Part shown: one piece after another, positions 7,568 to 19,292 of the stretch
How the letters are laid out: each line of letters opens with the position of its first letter
How positions within the stretch are numbered: the first letter of the stretch is position 1
Assembly: GCA_951812785.1 (NCBI GenBank)
Contig: OX638335.1
Location: 2,094,386-2,158,385, forward strand
Direction: 5' to 3'
Source: an uncultured Gammaproteobacteria bacterium
Lineage (GTDB): Bacteria; Pseudomonadota; Gammaproteobacteria; UBA4575
Length of the DNA stretch: 64,000 nt
Notes under the pieces: generated by a model
What the model saw: only the letters and a program-made list of their open reading frames with translations
The model's database searches: none
Told to the model about the DNA's origin: nothing
Translations under genes and position numbers: made by a program

Positions 7568-8662
7568 ATGAATCAAATAAAAGATTGGCTCAAACTTTGG
7601 CACATCCCTGGTGTCGGGCCAAAATATTTCAACTTTCTACTCAGCAAATTCCCTAATATTTCTGACGTATTTATCTCAAGCTTTAGCGACTTAGTCGCTA
7701 AAGGCATACCTCCACGAATTGCCCATGCACTAGTTAAAGAGGAATCTACTAGTTATAAAAAAGACTTAGCCTGGCTAGAGTCTAAACCATACAATTATAT
7801 AGTTCTCAAATCTCATACCAAATACCCCGACCTTCTTAGGCAGATATATGCTCCACCGCCTATTCTTTATGCCTCAGGCAATATCGAGTTATTACGCCAC
7901 CCCTCAAACATAGCCATCGTTGGTGGAAGAAAAGCCAGTTCATTAGGCAAGTCACTAGCTTTCAAATTTTCATCTGAACTGGCAGAATCAAACATTTCAA
8001 TAGTTAGCGGATTAGCTCAAGGTATAGATAAGCAAGCTCATCAAGGTGCCTTAAGTTCAGATAATGGTAACACTATTGCCGTACTTGCCAACGGCTTAGA
8101 TAGTATTTATCCACAAAAACATTGTGCTCTAGCTAGCGATATCGTTTCCAAAGGCTTATTGTTATCCGAATTTGCTCCAGGAGTGAAGCCATTACCCCAG
8201 CATTTTCCTAGACGAAATCGAATTATCAGTGGATTATGCTTAGGCACTATGGTGATAGAAGCGGCGGCTAAAAGTGGCTCTTTAATCACAGCTCGCTACG
8301 CGCTTGAGCAGAATCGAGAAGTATTTGCTGTTCCAGGACCAGTTAATAATCCACTAAATTCAGGGTGTCATAGCTTGATTCAGCAAGGAGCTAAGTTAAC
8401 ATCTTCTATTGAAGATATATTTTCAGAGTTACCCGCATTAACCCAAACCTGTAAACCCGATCTTGGCTGTTTAAAAAACCACCACTCATTGAGTTATGAA
8501 AATGAAAAGTTGATCGAGTGTCTGGAATATACTCCCATGGCAATTGAGCTAATTATTGAAAAAAGTGGATTGACCCCAGAACAAGTTTCCTCCATGCTGA
8601 CAGAGCTTGAATTAGGCGGTCGAGTAGTCTCAGATGCCTTTGGACACTATATTCGCGCTTAG
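7568..8662 (+). CDS. dprA: DNA-processing protein DprA (Smf)
   Basis: 364 residues from ATG 7568; an upstream in-frame start at 7544 would precede the GAGGAAG ribosome binding site and is rejected. DprA binds incoming single-stranded DNA during natural transformation and loads RecA. An N-terminal helix-hairpin-helix/SAM-like segment (WHIPGVGPKYFN) is followed by the Rossmann-like core: IAIVGGRKASSLGK near residue 110, VSGLAQGIDKQAH, PLPQHFPRRNRIISGL and SGSLITARYALEQNREVFAVPG. A C-terminal winged-helix domain ends the protein. It sits between the broken LysM gene and smg, the normal gammaproteobacterial order. Translation is probably affected by the hairpin over its ribosome binding site. With comF also present, a competence pathway is possible. 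Confidence 0.95.
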   Translation: MNQIKDWLKLWHIPGVGPKYFNFLLSKFPNISDVFISSFSDLVAKGIPPRIAHALVKEESTSYKKDLAWLESKPYNYIVLKSHTKYPDLLRQIYAPPPILYASGNIELLRHPSNIAIVGGRKASSLGKSLAFKFSSELAESNISIVSGLAQGIDKQAHQGALSSDNGNTIAVLANGLDSIYPQKHCALASDIVSKGLLLSEFAPGVKPLPQHFPRRNRIISGLCLGTMVIEAAAKSGSLITARYALEQNREVFAVPGPVNNPLNSGCHSLIQQGAKLTSSIEDIFSELPALTQTCKPDLGCLKNHHSLSYENEKLIECLEYTPMAIELIIEKSGLTPEQVSSMLTELELGGRVVSDAFGHYIRA

Positions 8663-8677
8663 CAACGGATTTGATAA

Positions 8678-9151
8678 ATGAAAGAAAACGTTCTTGATGT
8701 CTTAACTTACATGTTTGAAAGCTATTTTGAAGAAGCGGACGCCATGTTTAATCGTGAGGCGTTATTAGAAGAGTTAGTTGAAGTTGGATTTGACCATGAC
8801 GATGTTGAAAAAGCCTTTAATTGGCTGGCCGACCTCCCCACTTCAAATGATGACCTGCAATTAACATCACCGGGGAATGATTCTACCCGGATTTATAATC
8901 CGTGGGAGCTTAAAAAGCTCGATTTAGATTGCCAAGGTTACTTATTAGAACTTGAGAAAATGGGCATATTAACTGCTGCAAGCCGCGAACTTGTACTTGA
9001 CAGAGTCATGGCATTAGAAGCAGATGAAATAAATATAGAACAACTTCGATGGGTTTGCTTGATCGTGTTGTATAACCTTTCCGGCACCGATGTGCCTTAC
9101 AATTGGTTAGAAGACGTGATCATGGATTTATCTTCATCCCACATTCACTAA
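8678..9151 (+). CDS. smg: Smg family protein (DUF494)
   Basis: 157 residues, the family's normal size. The protein begins MKENVLDVLTYMFESYFEEA and has the acidic, helical make-up of Smg, including a RIYNPWELKKLDLDCQGYLLELE segment and an EQLRWVCLIVLYNL region near the C-terminus. Smg genes are almost always found between dprA and topA, as here, with 15 bases from dprA and 35 to the topA start. The biochemical role is not established; the link to DprA and TopA is positional. No metal-binding or catalytic motif is visible. Confidence 0.9.
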   Translation: MKENVLDVLTYMFESYFEEADAMFNREALLEELVEVGFDHDDVEKAFNWLADLPTSNDDLQLTSPGNDSTRIYNPWELKKLDLDCQGYLLELEKMGILTAASRELVLDRVMALEADEINIEQLRWVCLIVLYNLSGTDVPYNWLEDVIMDLSSSHIH

Positions 9152-9186
9152 GTACTGATCACTTTTTTACTTCATGTAGTTCCAAA

Positions 9187-11523
9187 ATGGGTAAGAACCT
9201 AGTCATTGTAGAGTCGCCGGCCAAGGCCAAGACAATCGAAAAATATTTGGGTAAAGATTTCACTGTGCTGGCATCTTATGGACACGTACGTGATCTTGTC
9301 CCTAAAGAAGGTGCTGTCGATCCTGACAATCAATTCGCTATGAAATACCAGCTAATTGAGCACAATGAAAAACACGTTACCGCAATAAGCAAAGTTCTAA
9401 AAAAATCCGATGCCTTGTATCTTGCAACTGACCCGGATAGAGAAGGTGAAGCCATTTCCTGGCATTTGTCTGAACTTTTGAAAGAGCGAGGCCTGCTTGA
9501 TGATAAAGAAGTACACAGAGTGGTTTTTCACGAAATTACCAAAAGTGCTGTTCAAGACGCGATTGATAACCCTCGCGAATTGGCCAGCGATTTAGTCTGT
9601 GCTCAGCAGGCCAGACGTGCACTGGATTATTTAGTCGGCTTTAACCTTTCACCTTTACTGTGGAAAAAAATTAAACGCGGCTTATCCGCTGGTCGAGTGC
9701 AAAGCCCGGCATTAAGACTGCTGTGTGAACGTGAAGATGAAATTGAAAAATTTATTGCCAAAGAATATTGGACGATTGAAGCCGATTGCAAAAAAGGCAA
9801 ACAAGCTTTTCAGTCAAAGCTCACACATCTTAAGAAAGATAAGCTGACGCAGTTTGACATTAACACCGAAAAACTGGCCCAAGCAGCACATAAGACCTTA
9901 ACCAAAGCCGCTGACGGCAAGCTTGTTGTTGGCAAGGTTGATAAAAAAGAGAGAAAGCGTAATCCAACGGCCCCGTTTATTACCTCTACCATGCAACAAG
10001 AGGCCATTAGAAAATTAAGATTTTCTGCGCAGCGTGCCATGCGTACTGCCCAGCAATTATATGAAGGAATAGATTTAGGTTCAGGCCCCGTTGGCCTTAT
10101 TACCTATATGCGTACTGATTCAGTTATTTTAGCGAATGAAGCCGTAGAAGAAATTCGCGAATTAATTAAAACCCGTTACGATGAAAAATCGCTCCCTAAA
10201 ACACCGCCAACCTATAAAACTAAATCTAAAAATGCCCAGGAAGCTCACGAAGCAATACGGCCGACTTCTTCCTTACGCATACCAGAAGAAATAAAAGAAT
10301 TTCTGTCTGATGAACAATACAAGTTATACGACTTAATTTGGAAACGCACTGTTGCTAGTCAGATGACACACGCTACATTAAATACTGTCGCTGTGGAGTT
10401 ACACTGTGGTAGTAACGAAAATATTTTCCGCGCGCTAGGCTCTTCAATTAAAGATGCTGGTTTTATGGCTGTTTATCAAGAAGGCGCTGATGACAAAGCC
10501 GCCGATAGTGGCGATGAAAAACTACTTCCGGCCATGAAGGTTGGCGATGAAATTAATCTACAAGAAATTCGTTGTGAGCAACATTTTACTGAACCGCCAC
10601 CACGTTTTACTGAGGCAAGTTTAGTTAAAGCACTTGAAGAATACGGTATTGGTCGACCGTCTACTTACGCCTCTATTATTACTACCATTCAAAATAGAGA
10701 ATATGCGGAAATTGAAAGCAGACGATTTTTCCCTACCGACATAGGACGTTTAGTCACTCGCTTTTTAACTAAGCACTTCACTCAGTATGTTGACTATGAC
10801 TTTACTGCACGTCTTGAAGATGAGTTAGATGAAATATCACGTGGTGAAAAAGAATGGGTTCCAGTGATGGAATCTTTTTGGAATCCGCTCGATGAATTAG
10901 TTAAAGACAAAGAAGTATCTGTCACTCGCGAAGAAGCCATAGAGGCTAGAGAGCTAGGCACAGACCCTAAGTCTGGCAAACCAATGAGTGTTCGCATGGG
11001 CCGGTATGGACCTTTTGTTCAAATTGGCACTAAAGATGATGAGGAAAAACCAAAATTTGCTGGATTACGTCCTGGTCAAAAAATGGATTCCGTGACACTT
11101 GAAGATGCACTGGAATTATTTAAGTTACCGCGTGATCTCGGTGAAACAGAAGACGGTGAAAAAATCTCTGCTAGCTTTGGTCGCTTTGGCCCTTATGTGA
11201 AATTTGGCACTAAGTACGCCTCTATTAAAGGTGAAGACCCACATACAATTACTCTAGAACAAGCCTTAGAATTCATTGCGATTAAAAAAGAAGAAGACGT
11301 AAACAAGTTTATTAACGAGTTTGTCGAAGAAGGCATTCAAGTGCTAAATGGTCGTTATGGACCCTATGTGACGGATGGAAAGAAAAACGCCAAAATTCCA
11401 AAAGATGTAGAGCCCGCTTCTCTCACGTTAGAGCAATGCCAAGAGATGATTGCAAAGGCCCCTGTTCGCAAAGCGAGGCGCAAAACCGCTAAGAAGAAAA
11501 AAGCGACTAAAAAGTCTTCTTGA
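9187..11523 (+). CDS. topA: DNA topoisomerase I
   Basis: 778 residues from ATG 9187 (MGKNLVIVESPAKAKTIEKY); a longer in-frame start overlaps smg and lacks homology, so it is rejected. This type IA enzyme relaxes negative supercoils. The Toprim acidic cluster DPDRE (about D82, D84, E86) and the active-site tyrosine in GLITYMRTDS (about Tyr307) are present. The C-terminus has three short repeats built around GRYGPFVQIG, GRFGPYVKFG and GRYGPYVTDG instead of the Cys4 zinc fingers of the E. coli enzyme, and ends in a Lys/Arg-rich tail. It probably forms a unit with dprA and smg. Confidence 0.97.
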   Translation: MGKNLVIVESPAKAKTIEKYLGKDFTVLASYGHVRDLVPKEGAVDPDNQFAMKYQLIEHNEKHVTAISKVLKKSDALYLATDPDREGEAISWHLSELLKERGLLDDKEVHRVVFHEITKSAVQDAIDNPRELASDLVCAQQARRALDYLVGFNLSPLLWKKIKRGLSAGRVQSPALRLLCEREDEIEKFIAKEYWTIEADCKKGKQAFQSKLTHLKKDKLTQFDINTEKLAQAAHKTLTKAADGKLVVGKVDKKERKRNPTAPFITSTMQQEAIRKLRFSAQRAMRTAQQLYEGIDLGSGPVGLITYMRTDSVILANEAVEEIRELIKTRYDEKSLPKTPPTYKTKSKNAQEAHEAIRPTSSLRIPEEIKEFLSDEQYKLYDLIWKRTVASQMTHATLNTVAVELHCGSNENIFRALGSSIKDAGFMAVYQEGADDKAADSGDEKLLPAMKVGDEINLQEIRCEQHFTEPPPRFTEASLVKALEEYGIGRPSTYASIITTIQNREYAEIESRRFFPTDIGRLVTRFLTKHFTQYVDYDFTARLEDELDEISRGEKEWVPVMESFWNPLDELVKDKEVSVTREEAIEARELGTDPKSGKPMSVRMGRYGPFVQIGTKDDEEKPKFAGLRPGQKMDSVTLEDALELFKLPRDLGETEDGEKISASFGRFGPYVKFGTKYASIKGEDPHTITLEQALEFIAIKKEEDVNKFINEFVEEGIQVLNGRYGPYVTDGKKNAKIPKDVEPASLTLEQCQEMIAKAPVRKARRKTAKKKKATKKSS

Positions 11524-11544
11524 GTTAGCTACTAAGATTCGCTG

Positions 11545-12090
11545 ATGACCTCTTCATCACACATTAATGCGGCAATAGTTTTAAAACACTCTGGAATCAT
11601 TGCCCACCAAACTGATACCGTGTTCGGTCTTGCCTGTTTGCCAACAAAAAAGTTATTAGTGCGACTAACTAAAATTAAAAATCGTGCTGCACATAAAAAC
11701 TTCATTCTGTTAACAAGCAACTCAGACCAAGTTGTTGACTTTATTCACGCAGATGAAAAAACCCTACAAATATTGAATACACCCACCAAAACACCGACAA
11801 CGTGGCTAGTGGATGCAAGCAGCAATGTACCACCACAATTATTAGGTGCTACCCATAAAGTGGCTATTCGTATCAGCCAACATCCAAGTATTAAAAAATT
11901 ATGTGAAGAGGCGGGCGCCATCGCTTCGACTAGTGCAAATATATCCAATCAAGAAACTTGTACCAATGCACAGCAGGTACGTGCAGTGTTTGGACCTAAT
12001 ATTGATTTCATTGATCAGAATCAAACGCCCGGTAGCGGGAAATCTAGTACCATTATCGATTTAAACAGTGGCGACGTTTTACGCAGGTAA
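11545..12090 (+). CDS. tsaC: L-threonylcarbamoyladenylate synthase
   Basis: 181 residues of the YrdC/Sua5 fold, the length of bacterial TsaC. It makes threonylcarbamoyl-AMP from threonine, bicarbonate and ATP for the t6A modification of ANN-decoding tRNAs. Family motifs are visible: GGIIAHQTDTVFGL-like near the N-terminus (HSGIIAHQTDTVFGLAC), the KNRAAHKNF region in place of the usual KxR-KP segment, TWLVDA, VAIRISQHP and IASTSANIS. It lies 21 bases after topA and 9 before hemF, the usual tsaC-hemF-aroE neighbourhood. Confidence 0.92.
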   Translation: MTSSSHINAAIVLKHSGIIAHQTDTVFGLACLPTKKLLVRLTKIKNRAAHKNFILLTSNSDQVVDFIHADEKTLQILNTPTKTPTTWLVDASSNVPPQLLGATHKVAIRISQHPSIKKLCEEAGAIASTSANISNQETCTNAQQVRAVFGPNIDFIDQNQTPGSGKSSTIIDLNSGDVLRR

Positions 12091-12099
12091 ATATAATTT

Positions 12100-14020
<1,921 letters not shown>

Positions 14021-14045
14021 GGCTGCAAACTAAATAATTACGCTT

Positions 14046-14870
14046 GTGGAAACTAATAAGTATGCGGTCATTGGCAACCCGATTAAACACAGCAAATCAC
14101 CTCTAATTCACAACGCTTTTGCCGAACAAGAAAAAGTAGCGATCGATTATCAATGCATTCTTGCTGACGAAAATAAATTTGCCCACAGCGTTAATCAATT
14201 CATCACTGAGGGTGGATTAGGTTTAAATGTCACCGTGCCGTTTAAAATTGCCGCATATCAATTATGCCAACAATTGAATGAATACGCGCAGGCGGCAGGC
14301 GCAGTAAATACACTGAGCTTTAATTCAAAAATTGGTTGGATAGGCGCAAATACTGATGGTATTGGTCTATTGACTGATTTGAAAAACAATCAACATCTAA
14401 CATTAAAAAATAAAAACATACTCATTCTTGGTGCTGGTGGCGCTACACGCGGGGTATTATTACCGCTGTTACAAGAAAATCCAGCACGAATTTTAATTGC
14501 AAATAGAACGACAGCTAAAGCGGATACGTTGGCAAAAACATTTTCAGCGGCTGGAAATATCGACAGTTGTGGTTTTGAAAATATTGACGCTTGTGAATTT
14601 GATTTAATTATTAATGCCACTTCCGCAAGCTTAGACAACCAGGTTCCACCGGTTACCGATAATATTGTGGGATCAGAAACCGTTTGTTATGACTTAGCTT
14701 ACAGTGACAAACCTACCGCTTTTATTAACTGGTCAAATAAATTACACGCCAAAAAATCGATTGATGGCGTAGGTATGTTAATAGAACAAGCAGCTGAGTC
14801 TTATTATATATGGCGAGGCTTTCGGCCAAATACTAAACAGGTATTTAACTTACTACGCCCAGAAAATTAA
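14046..14870 (+). CDS. aroE: shikimate dehydrogenase
   Basis: 274 residues from a GTG start. It reduces 3-dehydroshikimate to shikimate with NADPH in aromatic amino acid synthesis. The substrate-binding motif NPIKHSKSPLIHN is at the N-terminus, the catalytic Lys is in NVTVPFK, and the NADP Rossmann loop LGAGGATRG is mid-protein. The C-terminal GVGMLIEQAAESYYIWRG is standard. Its 3' end overlaps the convergent carbonic anhydrase-like gene by 4 bases. It probably ends the topA-tsaC-hemF-hemB-aroE run. Confidence 0.96.
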   Translation: METNKYAVIGNPIKHSKSPLIHNAFAEQEKVAIDYQCILADENKFAHSVNQFITEGGLGLNVTVPFKIAAYQLCQQLNEYAQAAGAVNTLSFNSKIGWIGANTDGIGLLTDLKNNQHLTLKNKNILILGAGGATRGVLLPLLQENPARILIANRTTAKADTLAKTFSAAGNIDSCGFENIDACEFDLIINATSASLDNQVPPVTDNIVGSETVCYDLAYSDKPTAFINWSNKLHAKKSIDGVGMLIEQAAESYYIWRGFRPNTKQVFNLLRPEN

Positions 14871-15403
14871 TTCTCAGCATTTCCGTGCATTTGTTTTACT
14901 TTCACATAATGGTTTGCTGAATAAGATAAATATTTAATTTCTTTCTCGCTCAGTTTGCGTACCTTCTTAGCTGGCCGGCCCATCCAAAGATATCCCCCTT
15001 CAAGTTCTTTTCCATTGGTGACCAGTGAACCCGCACCTATCATTGCATGCTTGTGTATTACGGCATGGTCTAATATCACTGAGCCAATGCCAATTAAGCA
15101 GCAATCCATTAATGTGCAAGCATGCAGAACCACTGAGTGGCCTACTGTGACATCATTCCCAATCGTCATGCTTGCCCCGCCGGGGCTATATTCACCATCA
15201 TGGCTTACATGCAGAATGGAACCATCTTGAATATTAGTTCGCTCACCAATAATAATGGTATTAATGTCACCTCTCACCACTGACATTGGCCAGATAGAAC
15301 TATCTGCTCCCATCGTTACCTGCCCGATGACTAATGCCGTTGAGTCAACATAAGCAGTTTTATGTATGGTCGGTGTGTGTGTTTGAAATGTTCTTATACT
15401 CAT
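14867..15403 (-). CDS. gamma-carbonic anhydrase-like protein (YrdA/PaaY type)
   Basis: 178 residues built from hexapeptide repeats of the left-handed beta-helix fold (for example IGEMV-like turns in VIGQVTMGADSSIWPMSVV and IGNDVTVGHSVVLH). Candidate metal-binding histidines are in SILHVSHDG and VGHSVVLHAC. Such proteins are called gamma-carbonic anhydrases, but many family members have no proven hydratase activity, so only the fold is certain. The C-terminal helix with LSEKEIKYL is typical. It is often found near aroE in gammaproteobacteria; here it is convergent with it. Confidence 0.9.
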   Translation of the reverse strand: MSIRTFQTHTPTIHKTAYVDSTALVIGQVTMGADSSIWPMSVVRGDINTIIIGERTNIQDGSILHVSHDGEYSPGGASMTIGNDVTVGHSVVLHACTLMDCCLIGIGSVILDHAVIHKHAMIGAGSLVTNGKELEGGYLWMGRPAKKVRKLSEKEIKYLSYSANHYVKVKQMHGNAEN

Positions 15404-15489
15404 CGCTCAGCGTATTGATGTTAATTATTGGAATATAGTCGGCAATGCTATCATGCTGACAAATAGCCGAAAATGACTTGTTAAATACC

Positions 15490-16362
15490 ATGCCGTTAAA
15501 ACCTAAGCTAATTGCATATGCACAGCTAATTCGCTTGAACAAGCCAATCGGCATTTTTCTGCTGCTTTGGCCAACACTTTGGACGTTATTAATTGCGGGC
15601 GAAGGTAAACCGAGTTTAGCTATTTTAATTGTATTTACACTTGGTGTTATTTTAATGCGCTCTGCTGGTTGCGCCATTAATGATTATGCAGACCAAAATT
15701 TCGATGGCGATGTAGAAAGAACTAAGAACCGCCCTATTGTGAGTGGTCATGTATCTTCACTAGAAGCTGTTTCTATATTTGCAATCTTAAGCTTAATTGC
15801 ATTTTGTTTAGTCGTATTTTTTTTAAATAAGCTGACACTAATGTTTTCTTTAGCCGCAGTAGCATTAGCTGTCTCTTATCCATTCACTAAACGTTTGCAT
15901 TACCTACCTCAGGTTCACTTAGGCCTAGCCTTTGCGTGGGCGGTCCCCATGGCATTTGCGGCACTAACAGATACTTATCCGCCAAAATGGGGTTGGCTAT
16001 TATTTATTGCCACTATCATTTGGACAACGGCTTATGACACTATCTACGGTATGGTAGACCGTAAGGACGATATTAGAATTGGTGTTAAATCTACCGCGAT
16101 TTTATTTGGTTCTTCGGATCGTACTATTATTGGTATTCTGCAAATATTTGTATTGCTCGCATTAATCTCAGTCGGCACACAGGTTGAATTACGCTACTGG
16201 TATTTTTGTAGTTTATTCTTGGTTGCATTATTTTTTATTTATCAACAAATATTAATTTATTCACGTAACCCACGTGATTGTTTTGATGCTTTCTTAAATA
16301 ATAATTATGTTGGATTAATTATATTTTTAGGTGTCGCAGCAAGTTACTGGTTACCTATTTAG
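15490..16362 (+). CDS. ubiA: 4-hydroxybenzoate octaprenyltransferase
   Basis: 290 residues from ATG 15490; a TTG four codons upstream (15478) is possible but less likely. This integral membrane enzyme prenylates 4-hydroxybenzoate in ubiquinone synthesis. Both aspartate-rich prenyl-diphosphate motifs are visible: NDYADQNFDGDVERTKNRP in the first half and DTIYGMVDRKDD in the second, with about eight or nine hydrophobic spans. The chorismate lyase gene ubiC, often adjacent, is not present here. The 3' end overlaps the convergent comF gene by 8 bases. Confidence 0.95.
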   Translation: MPLKPKLIAYAQLIRLNKPIGIFLLLWPTLWTLLIAGEGKPSLAILIVFTLGVILMRSAGCAINDYADQNFDGDVERTKNRPIVSGHVSSLEAVSIFAILSLIAFCLVVFFLNKLTLMFSLAAVALAVSYPFTKRLHYLPQVHLGLAFAWAVPMAFAALTDTYPPKWGWLLFIATIIWTTAYDTIYGMVDRKDDIRIGVKSTAILFGSSDRTIIGILQIFVLLALISVGTQVELRYWYFCSLFLVALFFIYQQILIYSRNPRDCFDAFLNNNYVGLIIFLGVAASYWLPI

Positions 16363-17077
16363 TACGAGCTATCGCCCAAACACTCACATACTTAACACCC
16401 GATTTTTTTAAACAACGACTCAGTTCATTAACTGTAGCAGACGTTGTCACTACTTCATCAAATACAATCACATGATCATTCTGAATTGGCTTAACTACTG
16501 TAAACGCACCTTTTACATTTTTTCTACGTTGTATCTTTACTTTACCTGTTTGCGTTTCTGTATTTTTCGTTCGTGCCACGCTGTTTAAGTCGCAGTCAAA
16601 TTTAACTTTTTTATTTAGTGCTTTAATTAATTCAAACACTGCATTAAATCCTCTTTCACGCACTCGTGCTGGATGGCTAGGCATAGGTACAACTAAACCT
16701 GTTTTTGAAATTTCAGTAAATTTTTCAATAGATAACTCAATTAGTGTATGCGCATTTTCCCACTGATTAAGATATTTATAACCTGAAATCAGTTTATCGA
16801 TAGGCGACTGATACCAAAAGCTAGCATGCAGGCCATCATAATTAGGAGGCACTTTTTGGCATTCCCCACATACCTTAGTAACACTTAGATTTGCTGCGAT
16901 TGGTAGCCCGCATACCACACATACACTCTCATTGAAGCACCAAGGTAAGTGACTAATACAAAGATCACACACAGCGGATTGACCTTTATTATGACTGCCG
17001 CATACACAGCATACCCATGGATATATCATCCTGCTGGTTGCAGATCCTAACTTGTAAAGTTTGTTGATACCTTTCAT
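16355..17077 (-). CDS. comF: ComF family protein
   Basis: 240 residues. The N-terminal zinc-binding region has four Cys pairs (CCVCG, CDLC, CVVCG, CGEC). The C-terminal phosphoribosyltransferase-like domain has PMPSHPARVRERGFN and the PRPP-type loop VIVFDEVVTTSAT. ComF takes part in natural transformation in some species, possibly with PriA, but its chemistry is unknown. It is divergent from bioB, the common bioB/comF arrangement in gammaproteobacteria. dprA elsewhere in the window supports a competence role. Confidence 0.92.
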   Translation of the reverse strand: MKGINKLYKLGSATSRMIYPWVCCVCGSHNKGQSAVCDLCISHLPWCFNESVCVVCGLPIAANLSVTKVCGECQKVPPNYDGLHASFWYQSPIDKLISGYKYLNQWENAHTLIELSIEKFTEISKTGLVVPMPSHPARVRERGFNAVFELIKALNKKVKFDCDLNSVARTKNTETQTGKVKIQRRKNVKGAFTVVKPIQNDHVIVFDEVVTTSATVNELSRCLKKSGVKYVSVWAIARTK

Positions 17078-17138
17078 TTGACAAGTGCTTGTAGGCGTTT
17101 AGACTCCTGACCTTATATATTTTAAAAGTGAGCGCTAA

Positions 17139-18092
17139 ATGAGCAAAAAAGTATGGAACAAGGAAGAGGTCAGTAATATCTTTGCAAAGCCTTTTAATGA
17201 CCTCTTATTTGAAGCACAGAGTATCCATCGCACTCACCATAACCCAAACACTATTCAAGTTAGTACGCTACTTTCTATCAAAACAGGTGCATGCCCGGAA
17301 GATTGTGCGTATTGCCCTCAAAGCGCACGTTATGACACCGGTTTAGAACGTGAGCGCCTACTATCACTAGATGAAGTTCGAACAGCTGCGCGCAATGCCA
17401 AACAGCAAGGAGCCACACGATTTTGTATGGGAGCAGCATGGCGCAATCCTACTGATAGGAATCTTGAAACCGTCATCAAGATGATCAAAGCGGTTCAATC
17501 AGAGAAGTTAGAAACTTGCGTCACATTGGGCATGCTGACGGAAAAACAGTCTAAACGTTTAGCTGAAGTTGGCTTGGACTACTACAATCACAACCTTGAT
17601 ACATCACCTGAGTTCTATGGGGATATCATCACTACACGTGATTATCAGGATAGATTAGATACGTTGAAGCATGTAAGAGAATCAGGCGTTAACGTATGTT
17701 CAGGGGGAATTTTAGGCATGGGCGAAAACCGCCAGCAGCGTGTTGGCTTATTGCTGGAATTAGCTAATCTGGACCCTCAACCGGAATCTGTCCCCATTAA
17801 CTTGTTAGTACAAATTGAAGGGACACCCTTATATGGCACAGATGAACTCGATCCTATTGAGTTTGTACGCATGATTGCAACCACTCGTATTTTAATGCCA
17901 GATGCTTATATTCGTTTATCCGCCGGACGTGAATCTATGAATGACGCGATGCAAGCACTGTGCTTCCATGCTGGCGCTAATTCGGTATTTTTTGGTGAAA
18001 AACTCTTAACCGCACCAAACCCGGATATTGATCAAGACGCTCTTTTATTTGAACGCTTAGGTATAAGCTTAGAGGCACAAGCAAGTCATTAA
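17139..18092 (+). CDS. bioB: biotin synthase
   Basis: 317 residues. This radical SAM enzyme inserts sulfur into dethiobiotin. The CxxxCxxC cluster is in [14 protein letters not shown] (about Cys52, Cys56, Cys59). The second cluster ligands lie in [19 protein letters not shown] and [12 protein letters not shown], with the late Arg in RLSAGRESM. The gene is intact and full length. bioF follows 23 bases downstream. No BirA operator of the usual form was found in the 61-base gap to comF. Confidence 0.97.
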   Translation: MSKKVWNKEEVSNIFAKPFNDLLFEAQSIHRTHHNPNTIQVSTLLSIKTGACPEDCAYCPQSARYDTGLERERLLSLDEVRTAARNAKQQGATRFCMGAAWRNPTDRNLETVIKMIKAVQSEKLETCVTLGMLTEKQSKRLAEVGLDYYNHNLDTSPEFYGDIITTRDYQDRLDTLKHVRESGVNVCSGGILGMGENRQQRVGLLLELANLDPQPESVPINLLVQIEGTPLYGTDELDPIEFVRMIATTRILMPDAYIRLSAGRESMNDAMQALCFHAGANSVFFGEKLLTAPNPDIDQDALLFERLGISLEAQASH

Positions 18093-18115
18093 CAAAACAC
18101 CCAGAAGTACCGCCA

Positions 18116-19288
18116 GTGCTGTCTTCAATTTCACAGCAGCTAACTGAGCTAAAACAGCAAGGCGCTTATAGACAGCGGCGACCATTAAGCAGTCCTCAAG
18201 GCATTGAAGTTGTAATTGATGGTAAAACGTTTTTATCTTTTTGCAGTAACGACTATCTAGGTTTAGCCAATGACAGCCGTGTTTGCCAAGCAGCCAAAGA
18301 AGCTATTACTAACTATGGTGTTGGCAGTGGCGCCTCCCAGCTTATTAGTGGTTACTCATCACTACACGCTTCATTAGAAGAACAATTATCTGAATTTCTT
18401 GGCTATCAACGCTGCGTATTATTTTCTTCTGGCTACCTAGCAAATCTTGGTGTTATTTCAGCGTTCAGTTCGCGGCATGGTTTAATTCTAGAAGATCGAT
18501 TGAACCATGCTTCATTAATAGATGCTGCAAAGTATGCAGGCGGTGACTTAAAACGATACCGGCATCGCGATATAAATCACGCAAAAGATATTATATATAG
18601 CAGCCAAGCGGAATCGCGCTTAATCGTCAGTGATGGCATATTTAGCATGGAAGGCAGTATTGCACCCATAGAACAGCTCTACCAACTAAAAAGTCGTAAG
18701 ACCGATAAATTAATTATCGATGACGCACATGGAATAGGTGTGCTTGGTAAGCATGGCAGAGGCAGCTTAGAACATAAAAATATAGCAACATCTAAAGTAG
18801 ATATATTAATTGGAACATTCGGCAAGTCATTTGGTAGCAGTGGTGCATTCGTATTAGGTGGTAACGATACAATTGATTATCTTATTCAAAAAGCACGCAC
18901 ATTAATTTACACCACGGCTCCTCCAGCTGCACTTGCTGCAGCCGCGAAACAAAGCTTAAATATCGTTATTAATGAACCTGAGCGGCGCCAACGATTACAT
19001 ACAAATATTCAATACTTTCGTAAAGCCTTATCGGAAACGAAGCTGGAATTACTAGATTCAATCACAGCTATTCAAACTATTATTATTGGCGAAAACAAAC
19101 AAACCCTACAGTTAAGTAAACAACTAGAAAAACGAGGTTTACTTGTCCTTGCTATACGCCCACCTACCGTGCCAAAAAATACAGCACGCCTACGCATCAC
19201 ATTATCCAGTGAACATAGCCAACAACAAATTGATCAATTAGTTTATGCATTATTAGAACTAGAGAATTCTACAACTTCACCCAGTTAG
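18116..19288 (+). CDS. bioF: 8-amino-7-oxononanoate synthase
   Basis: 390 residues from a GTG start. This PLP enzyme joins pimeloyl-ACP and alanine in the first ring-forming steps of biotin synthesis. The PLP lysine is about Lys237 in IGTFGKSFGSSGAF. Other blocks are present: SNDYLGLAND, GVGSGASQLISGY, EDRLNHASLIDAA and IDDAHGIGVLGKHGRG. It follows bioB in one unit; bioH, bioC, bioD and bioA are not in this window. The gene ends 4 bases before the end of the convergent radC gene. Confidence 0.96.
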   Translation: MLSSISQQLTELKQQGAYRQRRPLSSPQGIEVVIDGKTFLSFCSNDYLGLANDSRVCQAAKEAITNYGVGSGASQLISGYSSLHASLEEQLSEFLGYQRCVLFSSGYLANLGVISAFSSRHGLILEDRLNHASLIDAAKYAGGDLKRYRHRDINHAKDIIYSSQAESRLIVSDGIFSMEGSIAPIEQLYQLKSRKTDKLIIDDAHGIGVLGKHGRGSLEHKNIATSKVDILIGTFGKSFGSSGAFVLGGNDTIDYLIQKARTLIYTTAPPAALAAAAKQSLNIVINEPERRQRLHTNIQYFRKALSETKLELLDSITAIQTIIIGENKQTLQLSKQLEKRGLLVLAIRPPTVPKNTARLRITLSSEHSQQQIDQLVYALLELENSTTSPS

Positions 19289-19292
19289 CTCG

